A stretch of 64,000 nucleotides of DNA from Lactobacillus johnsonii ATCC 33200 (lineage in GTDB: Bacteria > Bacillota > Bacilli > Lactobacillales > Lactobacillaceae). The notes under the pieces were generated by a model that was not told the DNA's origin, searched no databases, and saw nothing but the letters and a program-made list of their open reading frames with translations. The stretch is taken from the NCBI RefSeq assembly GCF_000159355.1, contig NZ_GG670121.1, forward strand, positions 456,358 to 520,357, in the 5' to 3' direction. Each line of letters opens with the position of its first letter. The first letter of the stretch is position 1. Both the position numbers and the translations under genes were made by a program. This document shows positions 18,494 through 25,619 of this stretch, piece by piece.

Positions 18494-19256
18494 TATAGAC
18501 TTTTGCTGTTAAATTCCCCAAAATTTGAGATTCAATTAAGTAAATCTGATTTTCGACTGTAGTTTTTTCTTGAGTAAGGTGAAGGATCTTAGTTGGCTCG
18601 ATAAAAGCCGTGGCTCCATTATTAGATTGATCAATAATATTTCCACCAAAAGTATGCTTAAAAGTTGCCTTAACAGGAAGAGTATAGTGATTATCTTTTT
18701 GAATAATCTGAAAATCCTGCAGCATTGATTGGTACTTTTTTGTCTGCAAGTATTTCTGTAAGGTTTCCTTGATAGTTGTATTTAATTTACTACTTCTTTG
18801 GCGTAGTTTAGTCAGATCTTTATCGGCTCGGTCGGAAACCTCTCCGCGTTCAATATCTCGATAAATTACTTCTTCTAATTTATCGAGAATAGTTAGACTA
18901 TCACAATAGCTTGCCATAATCGGAACGTTACTTCTTTGTTTATCAAAAAAGCGTACTAATAAGCAGGTAACCCGTATAAAGTCGGCAACTTGTTCTAGTT
19001 CTCGAGGCTTTAAGATATATCCCTTTTTCACTTTATTGATAATTGGGGTAAAAGCATCTGAATTAATAAAAGGGATGTGTAGGCCGTGATCTAAAATCCA
19101 GACCATTTCTTCCGTTTCATCTAATAACGCATTTGCTTTGACTAACTTATTTGCAAGTGGTTGAGCTAAAATTTTCTCCTTAGTCTCTGGTGAAACAGCA
19201 TAGTGAGCTACAAGTTTACGTACATGTGAAAATTCGATTTCGTCAGTATTATTCAA
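18480..19256 (-). CDS. MutS2-like protein, N-terminal part (ends at frameshift)
   Basis: This 258-residue frame matches the N-terminal/core helical and clamp part of MutS2: IEFSHVRKLVAHYAVSPETKEKILAQ, the LLDETEE helix, GEVSDRADKDLTKLRQR, then LPVKATFKHTFGGNIIDQSNNGATAFIEP. It stops at NLTAKVYNELT, just where family members continue into the ATPase domain, which resumes in the +1 frame. It has an ATG at 19256 and a hairpin-forming leader at 19301-19331. Apart from the shift, the sequence is well preserved, suggesting a recent mutation or selected expression as two polypeptides. Confidence 0.8.
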   Translation of the reverse strand: MNNTDEIEFSHVRKLVAHYAVSPETKEKILAQPLANKLVKANALLDETEEMVWILDHGLHIPFINSDAFTPIINKVKKGYILKPRELEQVADFIRVTCLLVRFFDKQRSNVPIMASYCDSLTILDKLEEVIYRDIERGEVSDRADKDLTKLRQRSSKLNTTIKETLQKYLQTKKYQSMLQDFQIIQKDNHYTLPVKATFKHTFGGNIIDQSNNGATAFIEPTKILHLTQEKTTVENQIYLIESQILGNLTAKVYNELT

Positions 19257-19300
19257 TTTTTTATTTTTCTCCTTAAGAAAATAGATTTTAAGTTTGGTTT

Positions 19301-19331
19301 TCTCAAGGGAAAGTAGATTAGTCCCTTGAGA
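19301..19331 (-). repeat. Perfect 10-bp inverted repeat upstream of mutS2-like gene
   Basis: TCTCAAGGGA (19301-19310) and TCCCTTGAGA (19322-19331) could form a hairpin in the leader of the MutS2-like gene (start 19256) or be an operator. No T-run follows, so it is not an obvious terminator. Confidence 0.6.
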
Positions 19332-19533
19332 CTAAAATACAATTAGCATCATATGGCAATATGTCCTTTTCTAAATTATTGATTCTAATGATATAACATT
19401 TTTTCGAAAAAAGCACTGGGGGTAGAAAAGAATTAAGTGTATATCAATATCTTTGCAGTAGAGTATAAAATAATTTGATGAACGAATAAAAAAGCTAAGA
19501 AGTCGAGTTGATTCTAATGAGTTTTCGGCAAAT

Positions 19534-19552
19534 AAAAGCCACCGGCTTTTTT
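19534..19552 (+). terminator. Small terminator-like hairpin without an obvious gene
   Basis: AAAAGCC-ACC-GGCTTTT followed by T residues in the 540-bp gap between the mutS2-like gene and the ADD-family gene. No plus-strand ORF precedes it; it may end a small RNA or be a remnant. The rest of this gap (19332-19533) shows no coding signal that I can support. Confidence 0.45.
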
Positions 19553-19644
19553 GTTAAATAAGATCTTTATGAGTCATTTATTATAGGGGTGATCAAGGTG
19601 GACACAAGAGTTGATAATAGAATCTCAGCTTTTGCTAACTAAAA

Positions 19645-19690
19645 CGATTTAATTAGCACCACGTGTACTTTAATCAATATGTAAAAAAGA
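19645..19690 (+). promoter_or_regulatory. Degenerate copy of the pyruvate oxidase promoter region
   Basis: TGTACTTTAATCAATATGTAA resembles TGTGCTTTAATCAAGGTGTAA upstream of pox (12263-12283), and the preceding bases align loosely too. No oxidase gene follows; it runs into the terminator of the ADD-family gene. It is probably a remnant of a lost gene, or a chance match. Confidence 0.35.
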
Positions 19691-19751
19691 GAATCCTGAT
19701 ATTAAACGATGTCGTAACTTAATGACATTGATATCGAAGGATTCTCTTTTT
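19683..19751 (-). terminator. Long terminator after ADD-family deaminase
   Basis: AAAGAGAATCCT pairs with AGGATTCTCTTT, enclosing further paired segments (GATAT/ATATC, ATGTC/GACAT), with A/T tracts at both ends. It lies 45 bp downstream of the stop codon at 19796. Confidence 0.85.
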
Positions 19752-19795
19752 GTGTTTGTCGAGACTTTATATGTTTGATGGTAAAAGTATTTTTA

Positions 19796-20815
19796 TCATT
19801 CGTTTACTCTTACATAATCATCGATTTGCTTTAGGTATAGAGCCTTCTGTTCATTACTAATCCATGAAGTTTCAAAAGAGTTCTTAGCTAATTGGACGAT
19901 TTGATCTTTATTTAAATCAAAGTTTTTAGCAAGGGCATAGTAATTATCAGAAATATAACCACCAAAATAAGCTGGGTCATCAGAGTGAATAGAGACTTTT
20001 ACACCTTTATTTAATAGTTCAAGTATTTCTTTACCTTTCATTTCAGGAGAAACAAAAGAATTAGAAAGAGGGCAAGCGGTAAAACCAATTTCATTTTTAG
20101 CAGCGTATTCAACTAAGTCTGGATCTTCTACAATATTAGTTCCATGATCTATTCTTTCAGTACCGATTACTTCAAGAAGCTCTCTGATATGTTCAATAGA
20201 ATTTTTTTGGTCAATATCTGCATGTGCTGTAATGTGAAGATTATGAGTAGTAGCATCAGTGAATTGATTAAAAAATTTCATTGGTGGATTATTGTGTTCG
20301 TCAGAATCAAGTCCTATTCCAATAAATTTATCCTGATATTTTAGAGATTCTTCTAATGTTTTACGAGCAGATTCACGTGAATAATCACGTAAGAAACACA
20401 TAATTAAGCGCGCATCAATATTAAGAGCACGTGCATCAACGGTTGCTTTGTATAAACCATTGATTACGGTTTCAAAAGGTATATTACGACTAGTGTGTGC
20501 CTGTGGATCGAAGAATATTTCAACATGACGAACATTATTCTTAGCAGCACGATGTAAATAGTCCATTGCTAAGTCGTAGAAATCCTGTTCTGTTTCTAAG
20601 ACATTCATTGCAGGATAATAAACTGCTAAAAATGATGTTAAATCAGTAAATTTGTATGAATTCTTAACTTCTTGAATAGTAGATTGACCAATATCAACAT
20701 GATTTCTTTGAGCAAGTTTTAATTTTAATTCGGGTTCTAAAGTACCCTCAATGTGAACGTGAAGCTCCGCCTTAGGTAAACCTTGTACAAATTCTTTACT
20801 AACCTTTACAGACAT
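19796..20815 (-). CDS. ADD/Aah1-family purine deaminase with altered HAGE motif
   Basis: A 339-residue metal-dependent deaminase. LPKAELHVHIEGTLEPELKLKLA (metal HxH at 19-21), FFDPQAHTSR, LIMCFLR, RIDHGTN and SDDPAYFGGYI resemble the adenine deaminase (Aah1/type 2) branch more than adenosine deaminases. In the motif normally HAGE, carrying the catalytic Glu, this protein reads HADI (His198, Asp200, Ile201; codons 20213-20224). It may have shifted chemistry, use a nearby Asp, or be inactive on adenine. It is divergent from an AzgA-type permease and an Ade-family deaminase. A PurBox-like site lies 20 bp upstream of its ATG. Often labelled adenosine deaminase; I consider adenine or another purine more likely. 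Confidence 0.85.
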   Translation of the reverse strand: MSVKVSKEFVQGLPKAELHVHIEGTLEPELKLKLAQRNHVDIGQSTIQEVKNSYKFTDLTSFLAVYYPAMNVLETEQDFYDLAMDYLHRAAKNNVRHVEIFFDPQAHTSRNIPFETVINGLYKATVDARALNIDARLIMCFLRDYSRESARKTLEESLKYQDKFIGIGLDSDEHNNPPMKFFNQFTDATTHNLHITAHADIDQKNSIEHIRELLEVIGTERIDHGTNIVEDPDLVEYAAKNEIGFTACPLSNSFVSPEMKGKEILELLNKGVKVSIHSDDPAYFGGYISDNYYALAKNFDLNKDQIVQLAKNSFETSWISNEQKALYLKQIDDYVRVNE

Positions 20816-20834
20816 TTACAATAACCTCCAAAAT

Positions 20835-20847
20835 AAATGTTCTTTTT
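20835..20847 (-). promoter_or_regulatory. PurBox-like site before ADD-family gene
   Basis: On the minus strand AAAAAGAACATTT sits directly before the GGAGG, 20 bp from the start codon. It has one change from the CGAACATT core seen at the same place before two purine permeases (39478-39492, 41911-41924). Confidence 0.4.
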
Positions 20848-20902
20848 TTGATGATTTACAAACATGGTATCTATTAAATTTTATTTAGTCAAGTTTAAAA
20901 CA

Positions 20903-20947
20903 CGAATTATTAAACTTGCATCGCTTAAAAATGTATGTGATAATTCG
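20903..20947. promoter_or_regulatory. CGAATTAT/ATAATTCG inverted pair in the divergent purine promoter region
   Basis: CGAATTAT (20903-20910) and ATAATTCG (20940-20947) form a perfect 8-bp inverted pair between the two divergent purine genes. CGAA/TTCG cores are those of Firmicute PurR boxes, but the spacing is longer than in B. subtilis. It is a candidate shared operator. Confidence 0.35.
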
Positions 20948-20991
20948 AATCGAGTTAAGTTTATTTATTTACTGTTTCGGAGGTAAAAAAT

Positions 20992-22341
20992 TTGGAAGAA
21001 AGAGTTAACGCAAATGGTTTGACTGGAGTCCTGGATCGAGTGTTTCATCTTTCAGAGAATAAGACTACAGTTAGGCAGGAAAGCATGGCTGGTTTAACAA
21101 CGTTTATGGCTATGGCATATATTTTATTTGTTAACCCAAGTATTTTAGGTGCAGCTGGTATGGATAAGGGTGCAGTATTTACAGCAACTGCCTTATCTGC
21201 AATTCTGGGATGTTTTTTGATGGGATTTTTAGCTAACTATCCTATTGCAATTGCGCCAGGTTTAGGGGACAATGCTTTTTTCACTTATTCGGTAGTTTTA
21301 GCTATGGGTATTCCATGGCAAAAAGCGATGGCAGGTGTTTTTGTAGCTTCAGTTTTGTTTACAATAATCTCATTTCTTAAGATACGTGAGAAAATCATTG
21401 ATGCAATCCCTCAAGATCTGAAATATGCCATGGCAGCTGGAATTGGGTTATTTATTGCTTTTGTTGGTTTACAAGGAGGTGGATTGGTTGTCGCCAATAA
21501 ATCTTCTTTAGTAGGAATTGGTTCATTCACTGTTCCTACAACTTGGTTAACTATTTTTGGTCTTTTTTTCACTGGGATTTTAATGGCTAAAAAAATTCCT
21601 GGCTCAATTTTTTATGGATTAGTTGCTACGACTGTTCTTGGCTTAGGAACTGGCTTAATTAAAATGCCTAGTCAATTTATTTCTCTTGCGCCAAGTTTAA
21701 AACCAACCTTTGGCATAGGAATTATGAATCTTTCAGCAATGACTAGTCCACAGATGTGGGCTGTTGTCCTAATTTTCTTCTTGGTTGCATTTTTTGATAC
21801 TGCGGGTACATTGATCGGCTTGGCTCAGCAAGCAGGTATTATGAAAAATGGCAAGATGCCTAGAATTGGTCGTGCATTGATGGCTGACTCACTTTCTATG
21901 TTAGGTGGTTCAGTTATGGGGACTACTCCGACAGCAGCTTATGTTGAATCTTCTGCTGGGATTGCTATTGGAGGAAAGACAGGTTTAACAGCGGTTGTTA
22001 CTGGATTGCTTTTCATGTTAAGTATGATCTTTTCGCCATTTTTAACTGTTGTAACTTCAAATGTTACTGCACCCGCTTTAATCATAGTTGGGGTTTTAAT
22101 GGCTTCTTCTTTAAAAGAAATTCAGTGGGATAAATTGGAAGTGGCTTTACCGTCATTTCTTGTGATTTTAGGGATGCCATTAACCTACAATATTTGTTAC
22201 GGTATTGCTTTTGGATTTTTGACCTATCCTTTGTTTATGACAGCCGCTGGCAAGCGTAAGAAAGTTAGTCCTTTAATGTGGTTGATGCTGGTCATTTTTA
22301 TTATCTTATTATATGTTTTGAATATTTTGCCTAGGAGCTAA
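20992..22341 (+). CDS. NCS2/AzgA-type purine permease (linked to deaminases)
   Basis: A 449-residue transporter with about 13 hydrophobic segments, of the AzgA-like branch (adenine, guanine, hypoxanthine). Motifs: TTFMAMAYILFVNPSILG near the N-terminus, APGLGDNAFFTYSV in TM3, AFFDTAGTLIGLAQQAG in TM8 and VESSAGIAIGGKTGLTAV in TM10. Translation starts at TTG (20992), 7-8 bases after GGAGGT. The stop overlaps the ATG of the Ade-family gene by one base, so transport and deamination are coupled. It is one of four such permeases in this window and the only one beside deaminase genes, suggesting adenine or a related purine as substrate. Confidence 0.93.
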   Translation: MEERVNANGLTGVLDRVFHLSENKTTVRQESMAGLTTFMAMAYILFVNPSILGAAGMDKGAVFTATALSAILGCFLMGFLANYPIAIAPGLGDNAFFTYSVVLAMGIPWQKAMAGVFVASVLFTIISFLKIREKIIDAIPQDLKYAMAAGIGLFIAFVGLQGGGLVVANKSSLVGIGSFTVPTTWLTIFGLFFTGILMAKKIPGSIFYGLVATTVLGLGTGLIKMPSQFISLAPSLKPTFGIGIMNLSAMTSPQMWAVVLIFFLVAFFDTAGTLIGLAQQAGIMKNGKMPRIGRALMADSLSMLGGSVMGTTPTAAYVESSAGIAIGGKTGLTAVVTGLLFMLSMIFSPFLTVVTSNVTAPALIIVGVLMASSLKEIQWDKLEVALPSFLVILGMPLTYNICYGIAFGFLTYPLFMTAAGKRKKVSPLMWLMLVIFIILLYVLNILPRS

Positions 22342-24125
22342 TGATGTTAACAAAAGAATTACTAAGTGAATATATTGATGCAGGGGCTGCAAAAATTAAA
22401 GCAGATATGGTGATAATTGGTGGGACGTTGGTTAACGTAAATACTGAAGAATATTATCCAGCTAATGTAGCCATTTATAAAAAACGTATTATTGCAGTTG
22501 ATTCTGATATTAAAGACTATATTGGTGAAAATACTCGAATTATTGACGCAACTGATAAATATTTGGTTCCTGGGTTAATTGATTGTCATATTCATGTGGA
22601 ATGTAGCAAGATGAGTATGACTCGTTTTGCACAAGCTGTGGTACCACATGGAACCACTAGTATTGTTACAGGATTTGATGAATATATTTCTGTTATTGGA
22701 GTAGACGGATTAAAGGATATTTTTAAAGAGGTAGATCAATCGCCTTTAAAGGTATTTTGGGGCTTGCCATATCGCACACCTTATACTATTCCTAAGTCTA
22801 CTATTGCTTACGATGTAACTAGTGAAGATCATGAGAAATATCAGAGAGATCCTAGATGCTGGGGTGTCTGGGAAACTGTTCGCGAAGCTGTTCAAACTAA
22901 AGACTCAACTACACTAGATGCTTTGACGTTGGCTAGAAATAATCATCAAGCAATATTTGGTTGTTCACCAATGGCTCGTGGGAAAGAATTAAATGAATTC
23001 CTAATGAGTGGGGTAAGAGTTGATCATGAGAGTTATGATCATCAAGAATTTTTAGAAAAAGCACGTAAAGGAGTTCATGTAGTAATTCGAGAATCCGCAG
23101 TTACTAAATTCTTAAAAGAAAATATTCGTGCGATTACTGAAGGTACATCTGGAGTAAGGCGTCATACTAGTTTCTGCTCCGATGATGTAAATGCACGTGG
23201 AATTTTAGAACATGGGCATATTGATCATATGGTTCGCATTGCAATTAATGCAGGTGTTAGTCCAATGGCTGCAATTCAAATGGCTACTATTAACGCGGCT
23301 GAAGCTTATAAGATTGATGATTATGTTGGTTCAATTACTCCTGGCAAAGATGCTGACATTCTATTAGTTGATCAACCTGGTACTTTCAATGTTGAAACAG
23401 TTATCAGTAAAGGGGAAATTATTACTTTAAATCATAAAAAGAAATTTAATTATCAAGTTCCCACTAGAAATGCAGAATTAAGTAAGACAGTTAAACATCC
23501 GCTTATGAAAGCTGATGACTTTAAGTATTGTGTTCCTGTGAATGAAGGTACGGCTAAAGTAGAAACAATCAATAGTATTGGACCATTTGTAAGGAAGAGA
23601 AAAGATGTTACTCTAGATATTAAAGATGGGGTAATTGAACCTAGTGTTGAAAAAGATGTGGCTGTTGTCTCTGTGATCGAAAGATATGGAATTAATCAAA
23701 ATCAATCTAAGGGATTTATTTCAGGATGGTCCTTTAAAAAAGGTGCAATTGCTACTACTGCTTCACCAGATGATAACAATATTGTAGTAGCTGGTGTCAA
23801 CTATGAGGATATGGCATTAGCGGTGAATGCCTTAATTGAAAAACAAGGTGGTCAAGTTGTTGTAGTTGATGGTCAAGTTGTATCATTTTTACCATTACCA
23901 GTAGCAGGCATTGTTTCTGATTTAGAACCGGAGAAATTAGCCGAGCAAGAAAGGGAACTAGAAGAAGCTGCTAAAGCAATTGGTAGTGATTTGCCTGATC
24001 CAATTTTCTATTTATCATTTTTACCTATTACAGCAATTCCAGATTTGGCTATTACTGATGGAGGAGCAGTTGATTACACCAAATTGGCATACTTTGATCC
24101 GATTTTAAAATTAGAAGAAAAATAA
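22341..24125 (+). CDS. Ade-family (COG1001) adenine deaminase-like amidohydrolase
   Basis: A 594-residue amidohydrolase related to adenine deaminase Ade/YicP. Visible: metal HxH in GLIDCHIHVE, VDHESYD, IRES, CSDDVNARGILEHGHIDHMVR and the C-terminal FKKGAIATTASPDDNNI and LPLPVAGIVS. Two departures from E. coli Ade stand out: DPHE is replaced by GFDE, and the beta-5 His of GHCPG/GHAPG is Cys208 (GCSPMARG, codon 22962-22964). It may be a divergent subfamily with another substrate or metal site. The ATG at 22341 overlaps the permease stop; a second ATG at 22344 has better spacing from AGGAG. No terminator was clearly seen downstream. Confidence 0.85.
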   Translation: MMLTKELLSEYIDAGAAKIKADMVIIGGTLVNVNTEEYYPANVAIYKKRIIAVDSDIKDYIGENTRIIDATDKYLVPGLIDCHIHVECSKMSMTRFAQAVVPHGTTSIVTGFDEYISVIGVDGLKDIFKEVDQSPLKVFWGLPYRTPYTIPKSTIAYDVTSEDHEKYQRDPRCWGVWETVREAVQTKDSTTLDALTLARNNHQAIFGCSPMARGKELNEFLMSGVRVDHESYDHQEFLEKARKGVHVVIRESAVTKFLKENIRAITEGTSGVRRHTSFCSDDVNARGILEHGHIDHMVRIAINAGVSPMAAIQMATINAAEAYKIDDYVGSITPGKDADILLVDQPGTFNVETVISKGEIITLNHKKKFNYQVPTRNAELSKTVKHPLMKADDFKYCVPVNEGTAKVETINSIGPFVRKRKDVTLDIKDGVIEPSVEKDVAVVSVIERYGINQNQSKGFISGWSFKKGAIATTASPDDNNIVVAGVNYEDMALAVNALIEKQGGQVVVVDGQVVSFLPLPVAGIVSDLEPEKLAEQERELEEAAKAIGSDLPDPIFYLSFLPITAIPDLAITDGGAVDYTKLAYFDPILKLEEK

Positions 24126-24373
24126 ACCCACTTTGTAAAAAATATTAAGCTCTAAAAATCAAATATATAAAAGTCTGTATAGCGATTTGCTTTACGTAGA
24201 AAAAGCTATTTAATAATATGCGATAGTGTAGTGTCACTCAAAATTAGGCCATGAATTTTTTGGGCGTTATTATGTCTAAATTGATCAAGCAAGATAGGAT
24301 TCTTGTTTTTAGAGAGTGTTTTAGAAAATAAATGCAAAACTTTTTTGTTTACTACCTACTTAAAGTAAAGAAA

Positions 24374-24403
24374 AACTCTCAAAATTATATTTGAGAGTAA
24401 AAG
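24374..24403 (-). terminator. Terminator after IscA-like gene
   Basis: The stem ACTCTCAAA/TTTGAGAGT with a 6-nt loop and, on the minus strand, a T-run lies just downstream of the stop at 24411. The remaining gap to the Ade-family gene (24126-24373) has no supported feature. Confidence 0.8.
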
Positions 24404-24410
24404 TTATTTA

Positions 24411-24821
24411 TTAACAATTTTTTTGATTAATAATTCCTTCTTTAGCTCGTTCTGCTAAGAAACTTGCCTTTGCTATTTTTACGGCGCCAGTTAAGATGCC
24501 CGAATTATTACGTAAACGTAAGGTAGTATTATGAATATCAAGGATCAAGTTATCACCGAGAAATGCTAAATCGTAGTCAGAAGTATAAATTTCAAAATTA
24601 GCATTATTTTCAATTTTTACTGAGTAGCGTGGATCGTGCTTCATTGTATCAAGTGAGATTAATGAATAATCCATTCCTATATTACATGAGCCACCCTCAA
24701 TTGAGTAGTCGCCTCCACCGCCATCAACAATTAAAAGTATTTCATGTTTGTTATAACCACGTTTTTTAAGAAAATCGATTGCATCTTGGCTAATTGTCAT
24801 TTTTACCATAGAAATCACCAT
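24411..24821 (-). CDS. HesB/IscA-like iron-sulfur biosynthesis family protein
   Basis: A 136-residue protein of the HesB-like (IscA/YneR) fold common in lactobacilli. Features: an N-terminal TISQDAIDFLKKRG helix, the glycine-rich strand LLIVDGGGGDYS, and the C-terminal half DLAFLGDNLILDIHN. It lacks the conserved C-terminal CGCG cysteine motif of true IscA, so a direct scaffold role is doubtful. The start is uncertain: ATG 24821 is only two bases after AAAGGAT, and later starts (GTG 24818, ATG 24806, ATG 24800) are possible. It is monocistronic and divergent from the GNAT leader. Confidence 0.7.
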   Translation of the reverse strand: MVISMVKMTISQDAIDFLKKRGYNKHEILLIVDGGGGDYSIEGGSCNIGMDYSLISLDTMKHDPRYSVKIENNANFEIYTSDYDLAFLGDNLILDIHNTTLRLRNNSGILTGAVKIAKASFLAERAKEGIINQKNC

Positions 24822-24992
24822 AATCCTTTCTAAGCTTAATTTTAAGAAAAAGTAGTATCAAATCAATTATTTTGTTTGAATTGGAGTGAAGTTTCAGGAG
24901 CCCTAAATATTTCCTGGAAAATAATATTAATATTATTCAAACTTTTTTGCAGAATGTGAGTTAAAATATTTGAATTATTTTTTACTTAAATA

Positions 24993-25022
24993 TTGACCAC
25001 AATGTTAATAATATATTAATAT
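24993..25022 (+). promoter_or_regulatory. Promoter of GNAT leader transcript
   Basis: TTGACC (24993-24998) followed, 18 bases on, by TAATAT (25017-25022). The spacer and -10 include the palindrome TAATATATTA, and another 18-bp palindrome (AATAATATT/AATATTATT) lies at 24920-24937, which may be operators. Confidence 0.5.
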
Positions 25023-25051
25023 TACTAAAAATTAAGAAAGCAGGTAAGATA

Positions 25052-25090
25052 ATGAGATTACGTAGAAAAGCTAGCCAATTTAGTCGTTAA
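25052..25090 (+). CDS. Short leader ORF MRLRRKASQFSR
   Basis: A 12-codon ORF with its own AGG-type Shine-Dalgarno (GCAGGTAAGATA) is followed immediately by a hairpin and the acetyltransferase gene. It begins Met-Arg-Leu-Arg. The ErmDL leader MRLR segment and Arg/Lys-X-Arg/Lys motifs are known to stall ribosomes carrying macrolides. Its position after a promoter and before a hairpin that contains AGGAG fits an attenuation leader peptide. Translation has not been shown; this is a prediction from layout. Confidence 0.5.
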   Translation: MRLRRKASQFSR

Positions 25091-25110
25091 TCAGGAGTTA
25101 TTTCTCCTGA
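25091..25110 (+). promoter_or_regulatory. SD-sequestering hairpin behind the leader ORF
   Basis: TCAGGAG pairs with CTCCTGA around a TTATTT loop, starting one base after the leader stop codon. No U-run follows, so it is not a standard terminator. It hides an AGGAG that could serve the ATG at 25110. Confidence 0.55.
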
Positions 25111-25136
25111 TGTTTCAAATAGAAATTAGGTTAGTT

Positions 25137-25550
25137 ATGTCAGAAGAAGTAATTATTAGAAAATATAAAAATATAGACTATGTTCAATTATGTCAAGTAC
25201 ATGATCAAGCTAGAATGCAAGAATTAATTGTAGGTAATGCAGTTGATTTGTATGCTCCACTTGAAGTGGCAGTGTATAAAGAGGAACTATTTTCGAAAAC
25301 AATTTATGTAGCTGCGCTTGACAGCCAAGTAGTAGGTTTTGTGGCTTTTAGAAAGAACGAATTAGGCTATATTTACGTGTTAAATGAATTTCAAGGAAGA
25401 GGAATTGGTGGTAAATTACTGGATACTGTAATTCCTTATTTAGAACGTCCCGCTTTTTTAGAGGTCTTTCCCACAAATATCAAGGCAAAAAGATTATATC
25501 GGAGTCGTGGATTTGTAGAAGAGACTAAAGAAAAAATGATTTTGCATTAA
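25137..25550 (+). CDS. GNAT-family N-acetyltransferase
   Basis: An acetyl-CoA-dependent transferase of about 137 residues. The acetyl-CoA-binding motif A is LNEFQGRGIGGKLLDTVI (Q-G-R-G-I-G), followed by the beta-bulge and EVFPTNIKAKRLYRSRGF, both standard for the family. The substrate cannot be told. I place the start at ATG 25137 (MSEEVIIRKY), where family similarity begins. ATG 25110 in the same frame would use the AGGAG hidden in the preceding hairpin and is a real alternative, especially if the leader controls expression. It ends at a bidirectional terminator shared with the convergent C-S lyase-like gene. Confidence 0.85.
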   Translation: MSEEVIIRKYKNIDYVQLCQVHDQARMQELIVGNAVDLYAPLEVAVYKEELFSKTIYVAALDSQVVGFVAFRKNELGYIYVLNEFQGRGIGGKLLDTVIPYLERPAFLEVFPTNIKAKRLYRSRGFVEETKEKMILH

Positions 25551-25565
25551 CTTAATAAAGAGAAC

Positions 25566-25603
25566 AAAAAACGGTCAGTGGATGATTTTCACTGACCGTT
25601 TTT
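25566..25603. terminator. Bidirectional terminator
   Basis: The stem AAAAACGGTCAGTG/CACTGACCGTTTTT lies between convergent GNAT and YnbB-like genes. Confidence 0.9.
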
Positions 25604-25619
25604 AAGGATACTGATATGT

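Noticed and set aside
19598-19642. 15-codon ORF starting GTG-GAC-ACA in the 19.3-19.8 kb gap
   Set aside because: No clear Shine-Dalgarno spacing, no recognisable product and no hairpin partner; too short to support.
24180-24335. Minus-strand open stretch of about 45 codons (NPILLDQFRHNNAQKIHGL...) between the Ade-family and IscA-like genes
   Set aside because: No family recognised, start codon weak (TTG) and no ribosome site; may be a remnant but cannot be supported as a gene.
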